A stretch of 21,027 bases of DNA. It comes from a virus. The DNA lies in IMG/VR virus record IMGVR_UViG_3300024346_007492, positions 1-21,027 of that record; one strand, written 5' to 3'. Positions 7,823-15,304 of this stretch are shown piece after piece. Within the stretch, counting starts at the first letter, position 1. The number at the start of each line of letters is the position of its first letter. Both the position numbers and the translations under genes were made by a program. Below the pieces are notes generated by a model that worked only from the letters and a program-made list of their open reading frames with translations, was not told the origin of the DNA and searched no databases.

Positions 7823-8450
7823 AGATACAAAAATATATGGTTCTTTAAGCGAAAGAGCTGGTAGTATGGGATGTAAATTCTTTAATACGGCATTTGAAAG
7901 ACATGGCATAAATTCAGTATATAAATCGTTTTCAGTAAATAATATATCAAAGGCGCTTATATCCGCACAATACTTAGGATTTTCTGGTTGCGCAATATCA
8001 ATGCCATTTAAAGTTACTGCATTCAGTTTAATGGATGAAGTAGATAATGCGGCTAAAAAAGTAGGTAATATCAATACTGTTTTAATGACTTCGGATACGA
8101 TGATTGGTTATAATACCGATTACTATGCCGCATTAAAGCTTATAACCCATTATAACAAAGGATTTGATACTTTATATGTTTTAGGTAATGGTGGATTAGC
8201 AGCATCGGTTAAAGTGGCTGCGAGTGAATTGGGATTGAGTGTTGAAAATATTGTTAGGGATAATTGGGATACATTATATACATTAAAAAATAAATTTATT
8301 TTCAATTGTACACCGCTTACAATAGTAACAGATTCAACAAACACATATGTAGATTGTTTAGTTGAAAGTGAAAGTGGGACTATGTTACATAGAGAACAAG
8401 CTAAACATCAATTTAAAATATACACAGGCATAGATTATGAAAACACCTAA
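7806..8450 (+). CDS. Shikimate dehydrogenase (AroE)-like protein
   Basis: 214 residues, shorter than usual AroE (about 270) but with all landmarks in order: TKIYGSLSERAG at the start, GCAISMPFK with Lys69 in the place of the catalytic lysine, NINTVL (88-93), GYNTDYYAA with Asp105, the nucleotide-binding loop VLGNGGLAASV (125-135), FNCTPL for the usual NxTPxG, and a C-terminal MLHREQAKHQFKIYTG that fits the MLxxQxxxQFxxWTG ending. It should bind NAD(P) and oxidise or reduce a hydroxyl on a ring or sugar-like substrate. The usual N-terminal SxS substrate-binding serines are only partly kept (SLSERAG), so shikimate may not be the substrate. It overlaps the genes on both sides (17 and 14 bases) and lies in a sugar-activation run. 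Confidence 0.75.
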   Translation: MITINRDTKIYGSLSERAGSMGCKFFNTAFERHGINSVYKSFSVNNISKALISAQYLGFSGCAISMPFKVTAFSLMDEVDNAAKKVGNINTVLMTSDTMIGYNTDYYAALKLITHYNKGFDTLYVLGNGGLAASVKVAASELGLSVENIVRDNWDTLYTLKNKFIFNCTPLTIVTDSTNTYVDCLVESESGTMLHREQAKHQFKIYTGIDYENT

Positions 8451-9378
8451 ATACTTTATATGTCCAATGTCTAAGCAAATTGTAGATTCTGTATTGGAAT
8501 TACAATCTGATAGATTTGGATTATTACCAACTCGAAGGCAAATCGATTTTGATGGAGGATATGTAAATGGATGGGATACTACTACATTTCATAAATATGT
8601 CAGAAGCAAAAGTGATGTTGTTTTGGAAAGAGACCACTCCGGTCCAAACCAAGGAAAAATTGAAGATGATGGATTTCTATCATATGTTAATGATGCAAAA
8701 TATTTTGATATAATTCATATTGACCCTTGGAAAATTGTAGTAGATGATAAATCGATTGGTATAGCTCAAACATTCGATACTATGAATTATCTATATCATA
8801 TAAATCCTAATTTAAAATATGAAATTTTAACCGAAGAAGCAATTATTCGTATTGAAGATTTTGAGTTGAATAGTATATTAACATTTTTAAATGATAATTT
8901 AAAAGAAGAAATATTTTCAAATATAGAATTTGTTGTAATACAATCTGGTGTTGGATTAGATTTAGTTAATATGAAAAATTCAGGCAAATTTAATTTACAA
9001 AGATTAAAATCTATGGTTGAAATTTGTAAACGATTTGATAAAAAAACCAAAGAGCATAATGGTGATTATTTAACCAATGAGGAATTAGAAATTAGATTTA
9101 ATTCAGGCGTTGATAGCTTAAATATAGGACCTGAAATTGCACAAATACAAACATTAACATATTTAGAACATATGAGTGAAAACCAAATTGATGAATTTTA
9201 TCAAATTTGTTTCGATTCTAAAAAATGGGAAAAATGGGTTAAGAGTGATTTTGATATAAATGATAAACGTAAATTAATACAAGTATGTGGGCATTATTGT
9301 TACGATTTATATGAATTACCAAACATCGATTCAGTCATAAAAGAAAATATACAAAATAAATTAAATAGTTTACCATAA
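8437..9378 (+). CDS. GatZ/KbaZ-like TIM-barrel protein
   Basis: 313 residues. Motifs recall the non-catalytic subunit family of class II tagatose-bisphosphate aldolases: LPTRRQIDFDGG near residue 30, ERDHSGPNQG (64-73, for the GGDHLGPN pattern), IIHIDPWK (92-99), EHNGDYL (206-212, for HGTDYQ) and NIGPEIAQIQT (229-239, for VGPALTFA). An aldolase-type barrel acting on a sugar phosphate, or an accessory to one, is the best reading. No GatY/KbaY catalytic partner is in the window, so it may act alone on another substrate. It overlaps the AroE-like gene by 14 bases and its stop shares one base with the next start (TAATG), so it belongs to the same translated run. Confidence 0.56.
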   Translation: MKTPKYFICPMSKQIVDSVLELQSDRFGLLPTRRQIDFDGGYVNGWDTTTFHKYVRSKSDVVLERDHSGPNQGKIEDDGFLSYVNDAKYFDIIHIDPWKIVVDDKSIGIAQTFDTMNYLYHINPNLKYEILTEEAIIRIEDFELNSILTFLNDNLKEEIFSNIEFVVIQSGVGLDLVNMKNSGKFNLQRLKSMVEICKRFDKKTKEHNGDYLTNEELEIRFNSGVDSLNIGPEIAQIQTLTYLEHMSENQIDEFYQICFDSKKWEKWVKSDFDINDKRKLIQVCGHYCYDLYELPNIDSVIKENIQNKLNSLP

Positions 9379-9746
9379 TGAGTAATAAAAAAATATTAGC
9401 ATTTGATTTGGATGATACACTATGTTTTCGTCCAAAAGAAAAGGAATCATTGGGAATAGATAAGTACCATTATTGTGAACCAATACAAGAAATGATAGAT
9501 TTATCAAACTCTTTATACGATAAAGGACACATAATATATATTTATACCGCAAGAGGTATGCATACATTGAATGGAGATGTTAAGGAAATCTACTCAAAGT
9601 TATATGATATAACATTGAATAGTTTAGAAAAATGGGGTGTAAAGCATAACGGATTATATATGGGTAAAATACATTATGATTTACTTATAGATGATAAAGC
9701 AATGGGATTAGATGAAGCAAAAATAAAATTAAAACAATTATTATGA
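9378..9746 (+). CDS. Small HAD-family phosphatase
   Basis: 122 residues. The HAD motif I is FDLDDTL with Asp10 and Asp12, motif II is the Thr57 of TARG, and motif III/IV is seen as Lys97 followed by LLIDDKA with Asp105-Asp106. There is no cap domain, as in small capsule- and LPS-locus phosphatases (KdsC or HAD-IIIC-like proteins), which usually dephosphorylate a sugar phosphate. It starts inside the previous stop (TAATG) and its own stop overlaps the next ATG (ATGA). The context suggests that it removes a phosphate from an intermediate made by the kinase, AroE-like and GatZ-like genes upstream. Confidence 0.8.
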   Translation: MSNKKILAFDLDDTLCFRPKEKESLGIDKYHYCEPIQEMIDLSNSLYDKGHIIYIYTARGMHTLNGDVKEIYSKLYDITLNSLEKWGVKHNGLYMGKIHYDLLIDDKAMGLDEAKIKLKQLL

Positions 9747-9868
9747 AAAACTGGCCAATAATTTCCTTCTTTGTAAAGTTATACGAAGAACGAAAAAGAA
9801 AAAAAAGATTTAAGAAAAAATTAGAAGAACTTAAAAAAAGAGACCCATTTATCTACAAAAGTTTCTAA
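9743..9868 (+). CDS. Small basic protein, 41 residues
   Basis: Starts with MKNWPIISFFVKLYEERKRK, has a short hydrophobic N-terminus (residues 4-13) followed by a strongly basic amphipathic stretch of Lys, Arg and Glu (residues 15-33), and ends in RDPFIYKSF. The ATG overlaps the HAD stop (ATGA), as expected for a translated gene, and the frame has no other use. It could sit at a membrane or bind nucleic acid, but I do not recognise it. It closes the glycan transcription unit, 40 bases before the large precursor gene. Confidence 0.55.
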   Translation: MKNWPIISFFVKLYEERKRKKRFKKKLEELKKRDPFIYKSF

Positions 9869-9881
9869 TCTTTAATAAAAA

Positions 9882-9894
9882 GATATTTATATAT
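9882..9894 (+). promoter_or_regulatory. TATATTTAT-like box upstream of the large precursor gene
   Basis: GATATTTATATAT, one base from the recurring TATATTTATAT, ending about 15 nt before the GTG start at 9909. Between the two lies AGGGGAT, a ribosome-binding site that fixes this unusual start codon. I see no convincing -33 element at the expected distance. Candidate promoter for late or virion genes. Confidence 0.38.
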
Positions 9895-9908
9895 AAAAAT
9901 AGGGGATA

Positions 9909-12900
9909 GTGGATAAACCAATAGTTAAAAAAACAATAGTAGTATATTCAGGCCGTTTTCAACCTTTTCACAAGGGACATTACGCTGCGTATCAAAAATT
10001 AGTGTCAAAATTTGGCGTTAACAATGTTTACATTGGTACATCGGATAAAAGCGATGGTGGTAAATCTCCATTTACTTTTAAAGAAAAAGTTGTAATAATG
10101 GGTAAAATGTTTGGAATCCCTCCAAGCAAAATAGTACAAGTATCAAACCCATATGCACCAAAAGAAATACTTTCCAAATTCGATGGTAAAACAACGGCAT
10201 ACATTGCGGCTGTCGGTGATAAGGATGCTAGTAGATTAGCAGGTAAATACTTTAAGCCATATAATGGTAAAACGGGATATGGTTACGATGAGATTGGTTA
10301 TACTTATATAATACCATCTGAATCAAATCCAATTAGCGGAACTGATGTAAGAAAATGGTTGAGCTCGGATGATGCTGAAAAATTATTCTTAAAAGCATAT
10401 CCAAAATTCGATAAAGAAATTTTTAAAATGATAACCAACAAACTAATTAAAGAGGAACTTGCGACAGGCTATCCATCTAAAGAAGATGTTAAGAAAATAC
10501 AAAAGAAAAATGATGCGATTCGTTCAGTAGCAACTACCGATGATTCGTATGTGTATGACCCGATAGCTGAACAAATTGCAAAATTAATATCCGAAACTGA
10601 TAGTTTTATAGATGAGTATTTCTTAGAAGAAGAGCCAAATCCTGTAATGGATAAGGAAATTAATTACACTGCAGCTGATGGTAAAAAGAAAAAAATTACT
10701 GTTAGGGGAGCGTTACGATTACCAAAAGACCACGAAGCACATATTCAAGCAACTAAATTAGTTGGACCTGATGACGCACCGGCTAACGAACCAAAGGGTA
10801 AAGCGGCAACTCAATCAGCAAAACCCGCTGAACCTGGACAACCTGTTAAGAAAGACCAAACGGCGCAAGGTAAAGTTGATAAAGAAAAAGGTGGAGCAGC
10901 TGATACGCCGGAAGCACCAAATCCTCAAAAATTAAAAGGAGCAGAATTAAAATCAGATGCAGAAGATAGAGTTTCAAAAGAAAGAAAAGCTGAAGAGTTA
11001 AAAACTGCATTAGACAATGAAATTAAAGATTTAAATAAAGATGAACAAGAGTTCATTCAAAATGGAGAACATAAGCAAGGTTCTAAATTTATGAACTCTT
11101 TGAAAGATGGTATAAAAAAAGTAGCTGATACCAAAGTTGTTAAAGCAATTGGACACGTTTTACAACATAAAGGTGAAATGATAAAAGGCGCTTGGGATGG
11201 ACATAAAGCATTAGCTAGTGGGCAAAAGATTGGTTCTACTAAAAATAAAGAAACCGGCGAATGGGAATACTCCGATGAAAAAAGAAAAGAGCAAGTACAT
11301 CATATAAAACATTTTTATAAAGATTTAGGTCTTTTAGTTGCTAGTGTTGCATTGGGTGGTGGATTAGCCGCTGGTGCTAAAGCAATAGCAGGTGGAGCAG
11401 GTTTAGGTGGAGCGGCATCTGCAACAGCAAGTGGTGCAGTTGGGGCATTTACTCACGGAGTAGGTGGTTTTGCCGCACACTTAGGTAAAGATGCCATTAA
11501 ACACGTTGCATTGGAATCTATGGGTATGGGTGGTACGCAAGCCGCTCTTGGTGGAGCTGGATTGGCAGGTGCAACGATGGGATTATTAGAAATACGTTCC
11601 CTAATTACCGAAGAAGAAGAAATGAATTCTGAAAAATATATTCAGAATATAATAAATAAAATGGCAGAAAAAATGGAAACATTTGAAATGTCAGATGAGC
11701 AATTATTGCAATCCATTAAATCATATAAACAAAGCAAAAATTTCGGAGATTTAGTTAAAGAAGATGTAAATGTTGATGTTGATAATGGTGATACTGTTTT
11801 AATGGGTAAATTCAAAAATAAGAAAGTACAAATTAAAAGTATTGGAAAAGATGACCACGGAATGCCAACAATTAATGGTAAACAAGCTACAACGTTCAGA
11901 ACCCTAAGTGAAATCCAAAAAGGATTTTTTAAAGGTAAAATGAAAATTGGTGGACAGCCCGTTGAAGTAGAAGTTGAATTGATTGGTGTTGATAATAAAA
12001 ATAGAGATTTTGTTACAAAGGTAGTTGGTGTTGATAAAAAATATCAGAGTAAATTACCGATAGGTTCTACATTACCTATACCAGCTAGAGTATTTAGACA
12101 CGGAGGTTGGGTAAAAATAAAAGTACCATCCGCATTTAACGAAGTGGGAGTTGGTGATTGGCATTTCAAAGCAATTATGAAATTGTGGGATAGAGCTAGT
12201 TCATTTGGTAGAAAGAAAATTGGAGCAGCAGTTTGTGCAAATCCAAACGCTAATAGGAGAGAAGTAGAAAGAGAATTGAGAAATAGTGATTATGAAGAAA
12301 TAACCGATGCTTCTGTTAAACTAGGATTACTAAAAGAAGAAATGCCAGCTACTCCACAAAAAAAAAGTAAAGGTAGAGTTATAGGTGAATTTATAAAATT
12401 TGCAAAAGATAGATTACGTTTAATAGGTTTACCATTTAATATTAAATTGGTAAAAGATGGTGAGTTTGCTACAACATTTAAATCATTTGGTGGATACGAC
12501 CCGGTTAATAATGATATATTTGTATATGTTACCAATAGAAGTACTCCGGATATCCTAAGAACATTGGCACACGAATTAGTTCATCTTAAACAAAGACAAG
12601 ATGGATACATTGGTGGACCAGAAGATGGAGCAACAGGCTCTGATGTTGAGAATGAAGCAAATGCAGCAGCTGGAATTTTATTAAGAGATTTTGGTAAACT
12701 TAATGGAAATATTTACGAATCAAAAGAAATTATAACGGAAGGTGGGGCATATGGACATATGAACCATCCATTTGATATTTCGATGAACCTTACATTTAGC
12801 GATTTAAAAAAAATTATTAATAATGCGTTAGATGGTAAGTTGGGAGTTGTTAGAGAAAAAACCGATGGACAGGCATTAGCAATCAGTTGGAAAAATGGTA

Positions 12901-13937
12901 AATTAATTGCGGCTCGTAACAAATCACATTTAGCAAATGGTGGAGCAAACGCTTTAGATATGAGTGCATTGGCATCTAAGTTTGCCGGAAGAGGTGAATT
13001 GAGTGATGCATATAATTTCGCAATGAGAGATTTATCAACTGCTATTAATGGATTGGGTGAATCTGAAAAGAAAAGTATATTCAAAGATGGTTCAGCATTT
13101 TGTAACTTAGAAGTAATCTATCCACAAAATGCAAATGTGATTCCTTATGGACAATCTTTATTAGTATTTCATAATGTAGTTGAATACGATGAAAAAGGTA
13201 ATGCAGTTGGAAGTGTAAGGGGTGCCGAAAGTAAATTAGCATCTATGATTAAACAAATAAATGCACACGTACAATCACAATATACATTGCAAGGCCCTCC
13301 AATTACAAAACTTCCAAAAGATGAAAAGTTAAGTTCTCAAAAAGGAAAATTTAATAGTATGTTATCTAAACTACAATCTGAATTTGGTTTATCCGATAAA
13401 GATGGTGTAGCTGAATATCATTACGCTTGGTGGATGAAATTTGTTAATAATTCTAAAAAGAATTTAACAAAATTAGAAAAAGAAGGATTGGCAAGAAGAT
13501 GGGCATTTGATAATAAATCTTTTGGTATTAAATCTATAACTGATGAAGATGCTAGAAAATGGGCAGATGGTGTAGATAAGGATGCTAAAGATAAAATAAT
13601 GAAAGGCAACGTTCGTAAATTTGAAGATATCTTTTTAGGAGTTGGAGCAGAAGTATTATCATTTATGAGTTCAGTATTAACGGCTCAGCCTGATAAGGCA
13701 TTACAATCCATTAGAGCATCATTAGAATCATCGATATCCGATATCAAAAGTGGTGGTAGTGTAGCTCAAATAAAGAGATTGGAAAAGGAATTAGCTAGAT
13801 TAAATGCTATTGGCGGATTTGAAAAATTAGTTCCAAATGAGGGATTGGTATTTTTCTATAAAGGTAACACATATAAATTAACAGGAACATTTGCTCCTTT
13901 AAATCAAATTTTAGGAATTTTTAAGTTTGGGAGATAA
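9909..13937 (+). CDS. Giant multidomain virion precursor: nucleotidyltransferase, metallopeptidase and ligase-like domains
   Basis: 1342 residues, GTG start preceded by AGGGGAT. Residues 1-180: a HIGH-type nucleotidyltransferase (NMN adenylyl/cytidylyltransferase fold) with SGRFQPFHKGH (14-24) and ISGTDVRKW (142-150). Residues 250-470: charged linker. Residues 472-565: Gly/Ala-rich and hydrophobic, possibly membrane-active. Residues 566-806: helical part, then a small beta module (MGKFKNKKVQIKSIG). Residues 811-940: a zinc metallopeptidase with HELVH (His888, Glu889, His892) and a likely third ligand Glu914 or Glu916. Residues 945-1342: ligase-like, with KTDG (984-987) as nucleotidyl-lysine motif, NLEVIYP near 1067, EGLV (1311-1314) and YKLTG (1322-1326). 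Sequences LIKE (182), LITE (568), LLKE (810) and IITE (944) separate the parts and look like T4-type prohead-protease sites. I infer a packaged precursor. The roles of the released enzymes are unknown. Confidence 0.72.
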   Translation: MDKPIVKKTIVVYSGRFQPFHKGHYAAYQKLVSKFGVNNVYIGTSDKSDGGKSPFTFKEKVVIMGKMFGIPPSKIVQVSNPYAPKEILSKFDGKTTAYIAAVGDKDASRLAGKYFKPYNGKTGYGYDEIGYTYIIPSESNPISGTDVRKWLSSDDAEKLFLKAYPKFDKEIFKMITNKLIKEELATGYPSKEDVKKIQKKNDAIRSVATTDDSYVYDPIAEQIAKLISETDSFIDEYFLEEEPNPVMDKEINYTAADGKKKKITVRGALRLPKDHEAHIQATKLVGPDDAPANEPKGKAATQSAKPAEPGQPVKKDQTAQGKVDKEKGGAADTPEAPNPQKLKGAELKSDAEDRVSKERKAEELKTALDNEIKDLNKDEQEFIQNGEHKQGSKFMNSLKDGIKKVADTKVVKAIGHVLQHKGEMIKGAWDGHKALASGQKIGSTKNKETGEWEYSDEKRKEQVHHIKHFYKDLGLLVASVALGGGLAAGAKAIAGGAGLGGAASATASGAVGAFTHGVGGFAAHLGKDAIKHVALESMGMGGTQAALGGAGLAGATMGLLEIRSLITEEEEMNSEKYIQNIINKMAEKMETFEMSDEQLLQSIKSYKQSKNFGDLVKEDVNVDVDNGDTVLMGKFKNKKVQIKSIGKDDHGMPTINGKQATTFRTLSEIQKGFFKGKMKIGGQPVEVEVELIGVDNKNRDFVTKVVGVDKKYQSKLPIGSTLPIPARVFRHGGWVKIKVPSAFNEVGVGDWHFKAIMKLWDRASSFGRKKIGAAVCANPNANRREVERELRNSDYEEITDASVKLGLLKEEMPATPQKKSKGRVIGEFIKFAKDRLRLIGLPFNIKLVKDGEFATTFKSFGGYDPVNNDIFVYVTNRSTPDILRTLAHELVHLKQRQDGYIGGPEDGATGSDVENEANAAAGILLRDFGKLNGNIYESKEIITEGGAYGHMNHPFDISMNLTFSDLKKIINNALDGKLGVVREKTDGQALAISWKNGKLIAARNKSHLANGGANALDMSALASKFAGRGELSDAYNFAMRDLSTAINGLGESEKKSIFKDGSAFCNLEVIYPQNANVIPYGQSLLVFHNVVEYDEKGNAVGSVRGAESKLASMIKQINAHVQSQYTLQGPPITKLPKDEKLSSQKGKFNSMLSKLQSEFGLSDKDGVAEYHYAWWMKFVNNSKKNLTKLEKEGLARRWAFDNKSFGIKSITDEDARKWADGVDKDAKDKIMKGNVRKFEDIFLGVGAEVLSFMSSVLTAQPDKALQSIRASLESSISDIKSGGSVAQIKRLEKELARLNAIGGFEKLVPNEGLVFFYKGNTYKLTGTFAPLNQILGIFKFGR

Positions 13938-13938
13938 A

Positions 13939-13960
13939 TTATATATATATGTATATATAA
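13939..13960. repeat. AT-only inverted repeat
   Basis: TTATATATA (13939-13947) and TATATATAA (13952-13960) are perfect inverted copies around TATG, just after the stop of the large precursor gene and 21 nt before the next start. The stem has no G-C pairs and no T-run after it, so it is a poor terminator. Its right half (GTATATATAA) could instead be a variant of the TATATTTAT box. Low-complexity chance is possible. Confidence 0.35.
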
Positions 13961-13981
13961 AAGGTTATAAATAAATAAAAT

Positions 13982-14650
13982 ATGGCAAAGAGAAAAAGCT
14001 TTGAAGAAAAAAATAATTACATTCATCCGACTCGTAAACTAATTATAGATACGGTATTTGGTAGGACGGATGAAAATCAAAAAACATTTGGTTACGAAAA
14101 AGAAACTGACAAACAAAGAGAAGTTGGTGAAACGTGGGTAGATGCGGATGGAAAAGAATGGGAACAAAAAGAAGGTTATAAGATAACAGTTTCCCAAATG
14201 GATGAGGTTAGACAATATTTAGATAAATTAAATAATTGTCAATCCGAAAATTGCGATACTATAAAATATAGTAACGCAGATAAGAAACTAATTCGTAAAA
14301 CGGGAATGTGTGTAACTTGTTTAAGAAAGTTTGAGCAAGGATTAAAAGATGATGGAACGTATCCATTTTATGAAGATTATAAAATAACTAATAATCAATT
14401 ATCATATGTTATTGATTTGAAAGCTCAATTCGAAGAAGGATTAAGAGCAGTATCACAAACAATGGAATTTATCAATGAAGATGGTAGTATTCAAAAATGG
14501 CATTATGATATTGATGTTGAAAAAGTAAAAGAAGATTTACAAAATGATATTGATGGTGCAACCGAAGCAATTGAAGCTCTGTTGGAAAGGAAAGCAGCAT
14601 TAGAAGATAAGTTACGAGAATTAAATCATTCAGAGCTTATAAAAAATTAA
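13982..14650 (+). CDS. Unidentified Cys4 protein with C-terminal coiled coil
   Basis: 222 residues. It has four cysteines in two pairs, Cys86/Cys91 and Cys110/Cys113 (CVTC), consistent with one structural zinc site, and a charged coiled coil at about residues 176-218. The N-terminus is basic (MAKRKSFEEKNNY). I do not recognise a family. It lies two genes before the large terminase, the position where many phages have the small terminase subunit. A coiled coil would suit an oligomeric terminase small subunit, but there is no helix-turn-helix that I can identify, so this is only a possibility. Four bases separate it from the next ATG. Confidence 0.55.
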   Translation: MAKRKSFEEKNNYIHPTRKLIIDTVFGRTDENQKTFGYEKETDKQREVGETWVDADGKEWEQKEGYKITVSQMDEVRQYLDKLNNCQSENCDTIKYSNADKKLIRKTGMCVTCLRKFEQGLKDDGTYPFYEDYKITNNQLSYVIDLKAQFEEGLRAVSQTMEFINEDGSIQKWHYDIDVEKVKEDLQNDIDGATEAIEALLERKAALEDKLRELNHSELIKN

Positions 14651-14654
14651 AATT

Positions 14655-14813
14655 ATGAAAAAATTATTGAATTTTAAAAACATTGCTATTGTAGCATTGA
14701 TTGTGTATGTATTATTACAATGGTTTAACCCAGGTGGAGTTATGCCAGGCGGAAGAACTATCAGAATTGATGGTAAAAATATGAAATTATCAAACATGAT
14801 ATTGATACGTTAG
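14655..14813 (+). pseudogene. Membrane-anchor N-terminal fragment of a frame-broken gene
   Basis: 52 residues: MKKLLNF, a single transmembrane helix (about residues 9-24, IAIVALIVYVLLQWF), then NPGGVMPGGRTIRIDGK. After residue 41 the frame runs on for 11 residues and stops at TAG. The adjacent frame opens immediately at base 14777 (a TAA ends at 14776) and continues as KYEIIKHDIDTLEVV to 15304. One extra A in the run at 14775-14779 would join the two as DGKKYEIIKHD, which reads as natural protein. The two pieces are therefore most simply one gene (about 216 residues) interrupted by a one-base loss, real or from sequencing. Confidence 0.6.
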
Positions 14814-15304
14814 AAGTAGTTAAAACAAAAGTAGTAACTAAAAAAGGCGATGATATCTATCACGAAACAATCGTAGAAAAAGAAGTAATCATTCCTACAA
14901 TAATTGATACCGCAGCATTATTAAAAGATTACTATTCAAAAGTATTATACAAAGATGTATTAATATTGCCTGATTCATTAGGAACAGTTGCTATTACCGA
15001 TACTATTTCACAAAACAAAATTTTAGGTAGAACTTTCAATGCAAGTGTAAAAGAAAGAACTATTAAAGAAACTATGATAGTTAAAGAGCCAGCAAAAACA
15101 CAATTATATTATGGTTTAAATGGTGGATTTAATAAAGCTGATTTAGTTTCTGCTGTTGGTGCAGGATTAATTTTAAAAACTAAAAAAGATAAAATATATC
15201 AATTTACATTGGGAGTAAATAATAGAACTACTGATGGAACAACCGGTTCATTTTCTCCATATGTAGGATTTGGTACTTATTGGAAAATAAAAGTTAAAAA
15301 ATAA
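14777..15304 (+). pseudogene. C-terminal fragment of the same gene: extracytoplasmic beta-rich domain
   Basis: 175 residues in the frame one base behind the fragment at 14655. It starts KYEIIKHDIDTLEVVKTKVV, continues with a Lys/Glu/Thr-rich stretch, and ends in alternating hydrophobic strands, YYGLNGGFNKADLV through SPYVGFGTYWKIKV, like short outer-surface beta proteins. The only start-like codon in this frame is a TTG at 14966, which would cut the conserved-looking KHDIDT region, so independent translation is unlikely. The stop overlaps the terminase ATG by one base. With the N-terminal anchor it would be a single-pass membrane protein with its bulk outside the cytoplasm, perhaps for lysis or superinfection exclusion. 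No family is recognised. Confidence 0.58.

Noticed and set aside
7802-8074. 90-codon minus-strand frame opposite the AroE-like gene
   Set aside because: The opposite strand has all AroE landmarks. This frame lacks motifs and ribosome site.
12713-13084. 123-codon minus-strand frame inside the precursor gene
   Set aside because: It is the antisense of the ligase-like domain, low in complexity (Ser, Leu, Asn, Pro) and without a start signal.
13939-13960. AT palindrome as a transcription terminator
   Set aside because: Its stem has no G-C pair and no T-run follows, so it would be a weak terminator. It is listed only as a repeat.
14771-14813. Programmed -1 frameshift at the A-run
   Set aside because: The run is T-AAAAA-T, so there is no X-XXY-YYZ slippery heptamer in phase, and slipping would place the P-site tRNA on TAA. 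No strong downstream hairpin was seen. A one-base loss is simpler.
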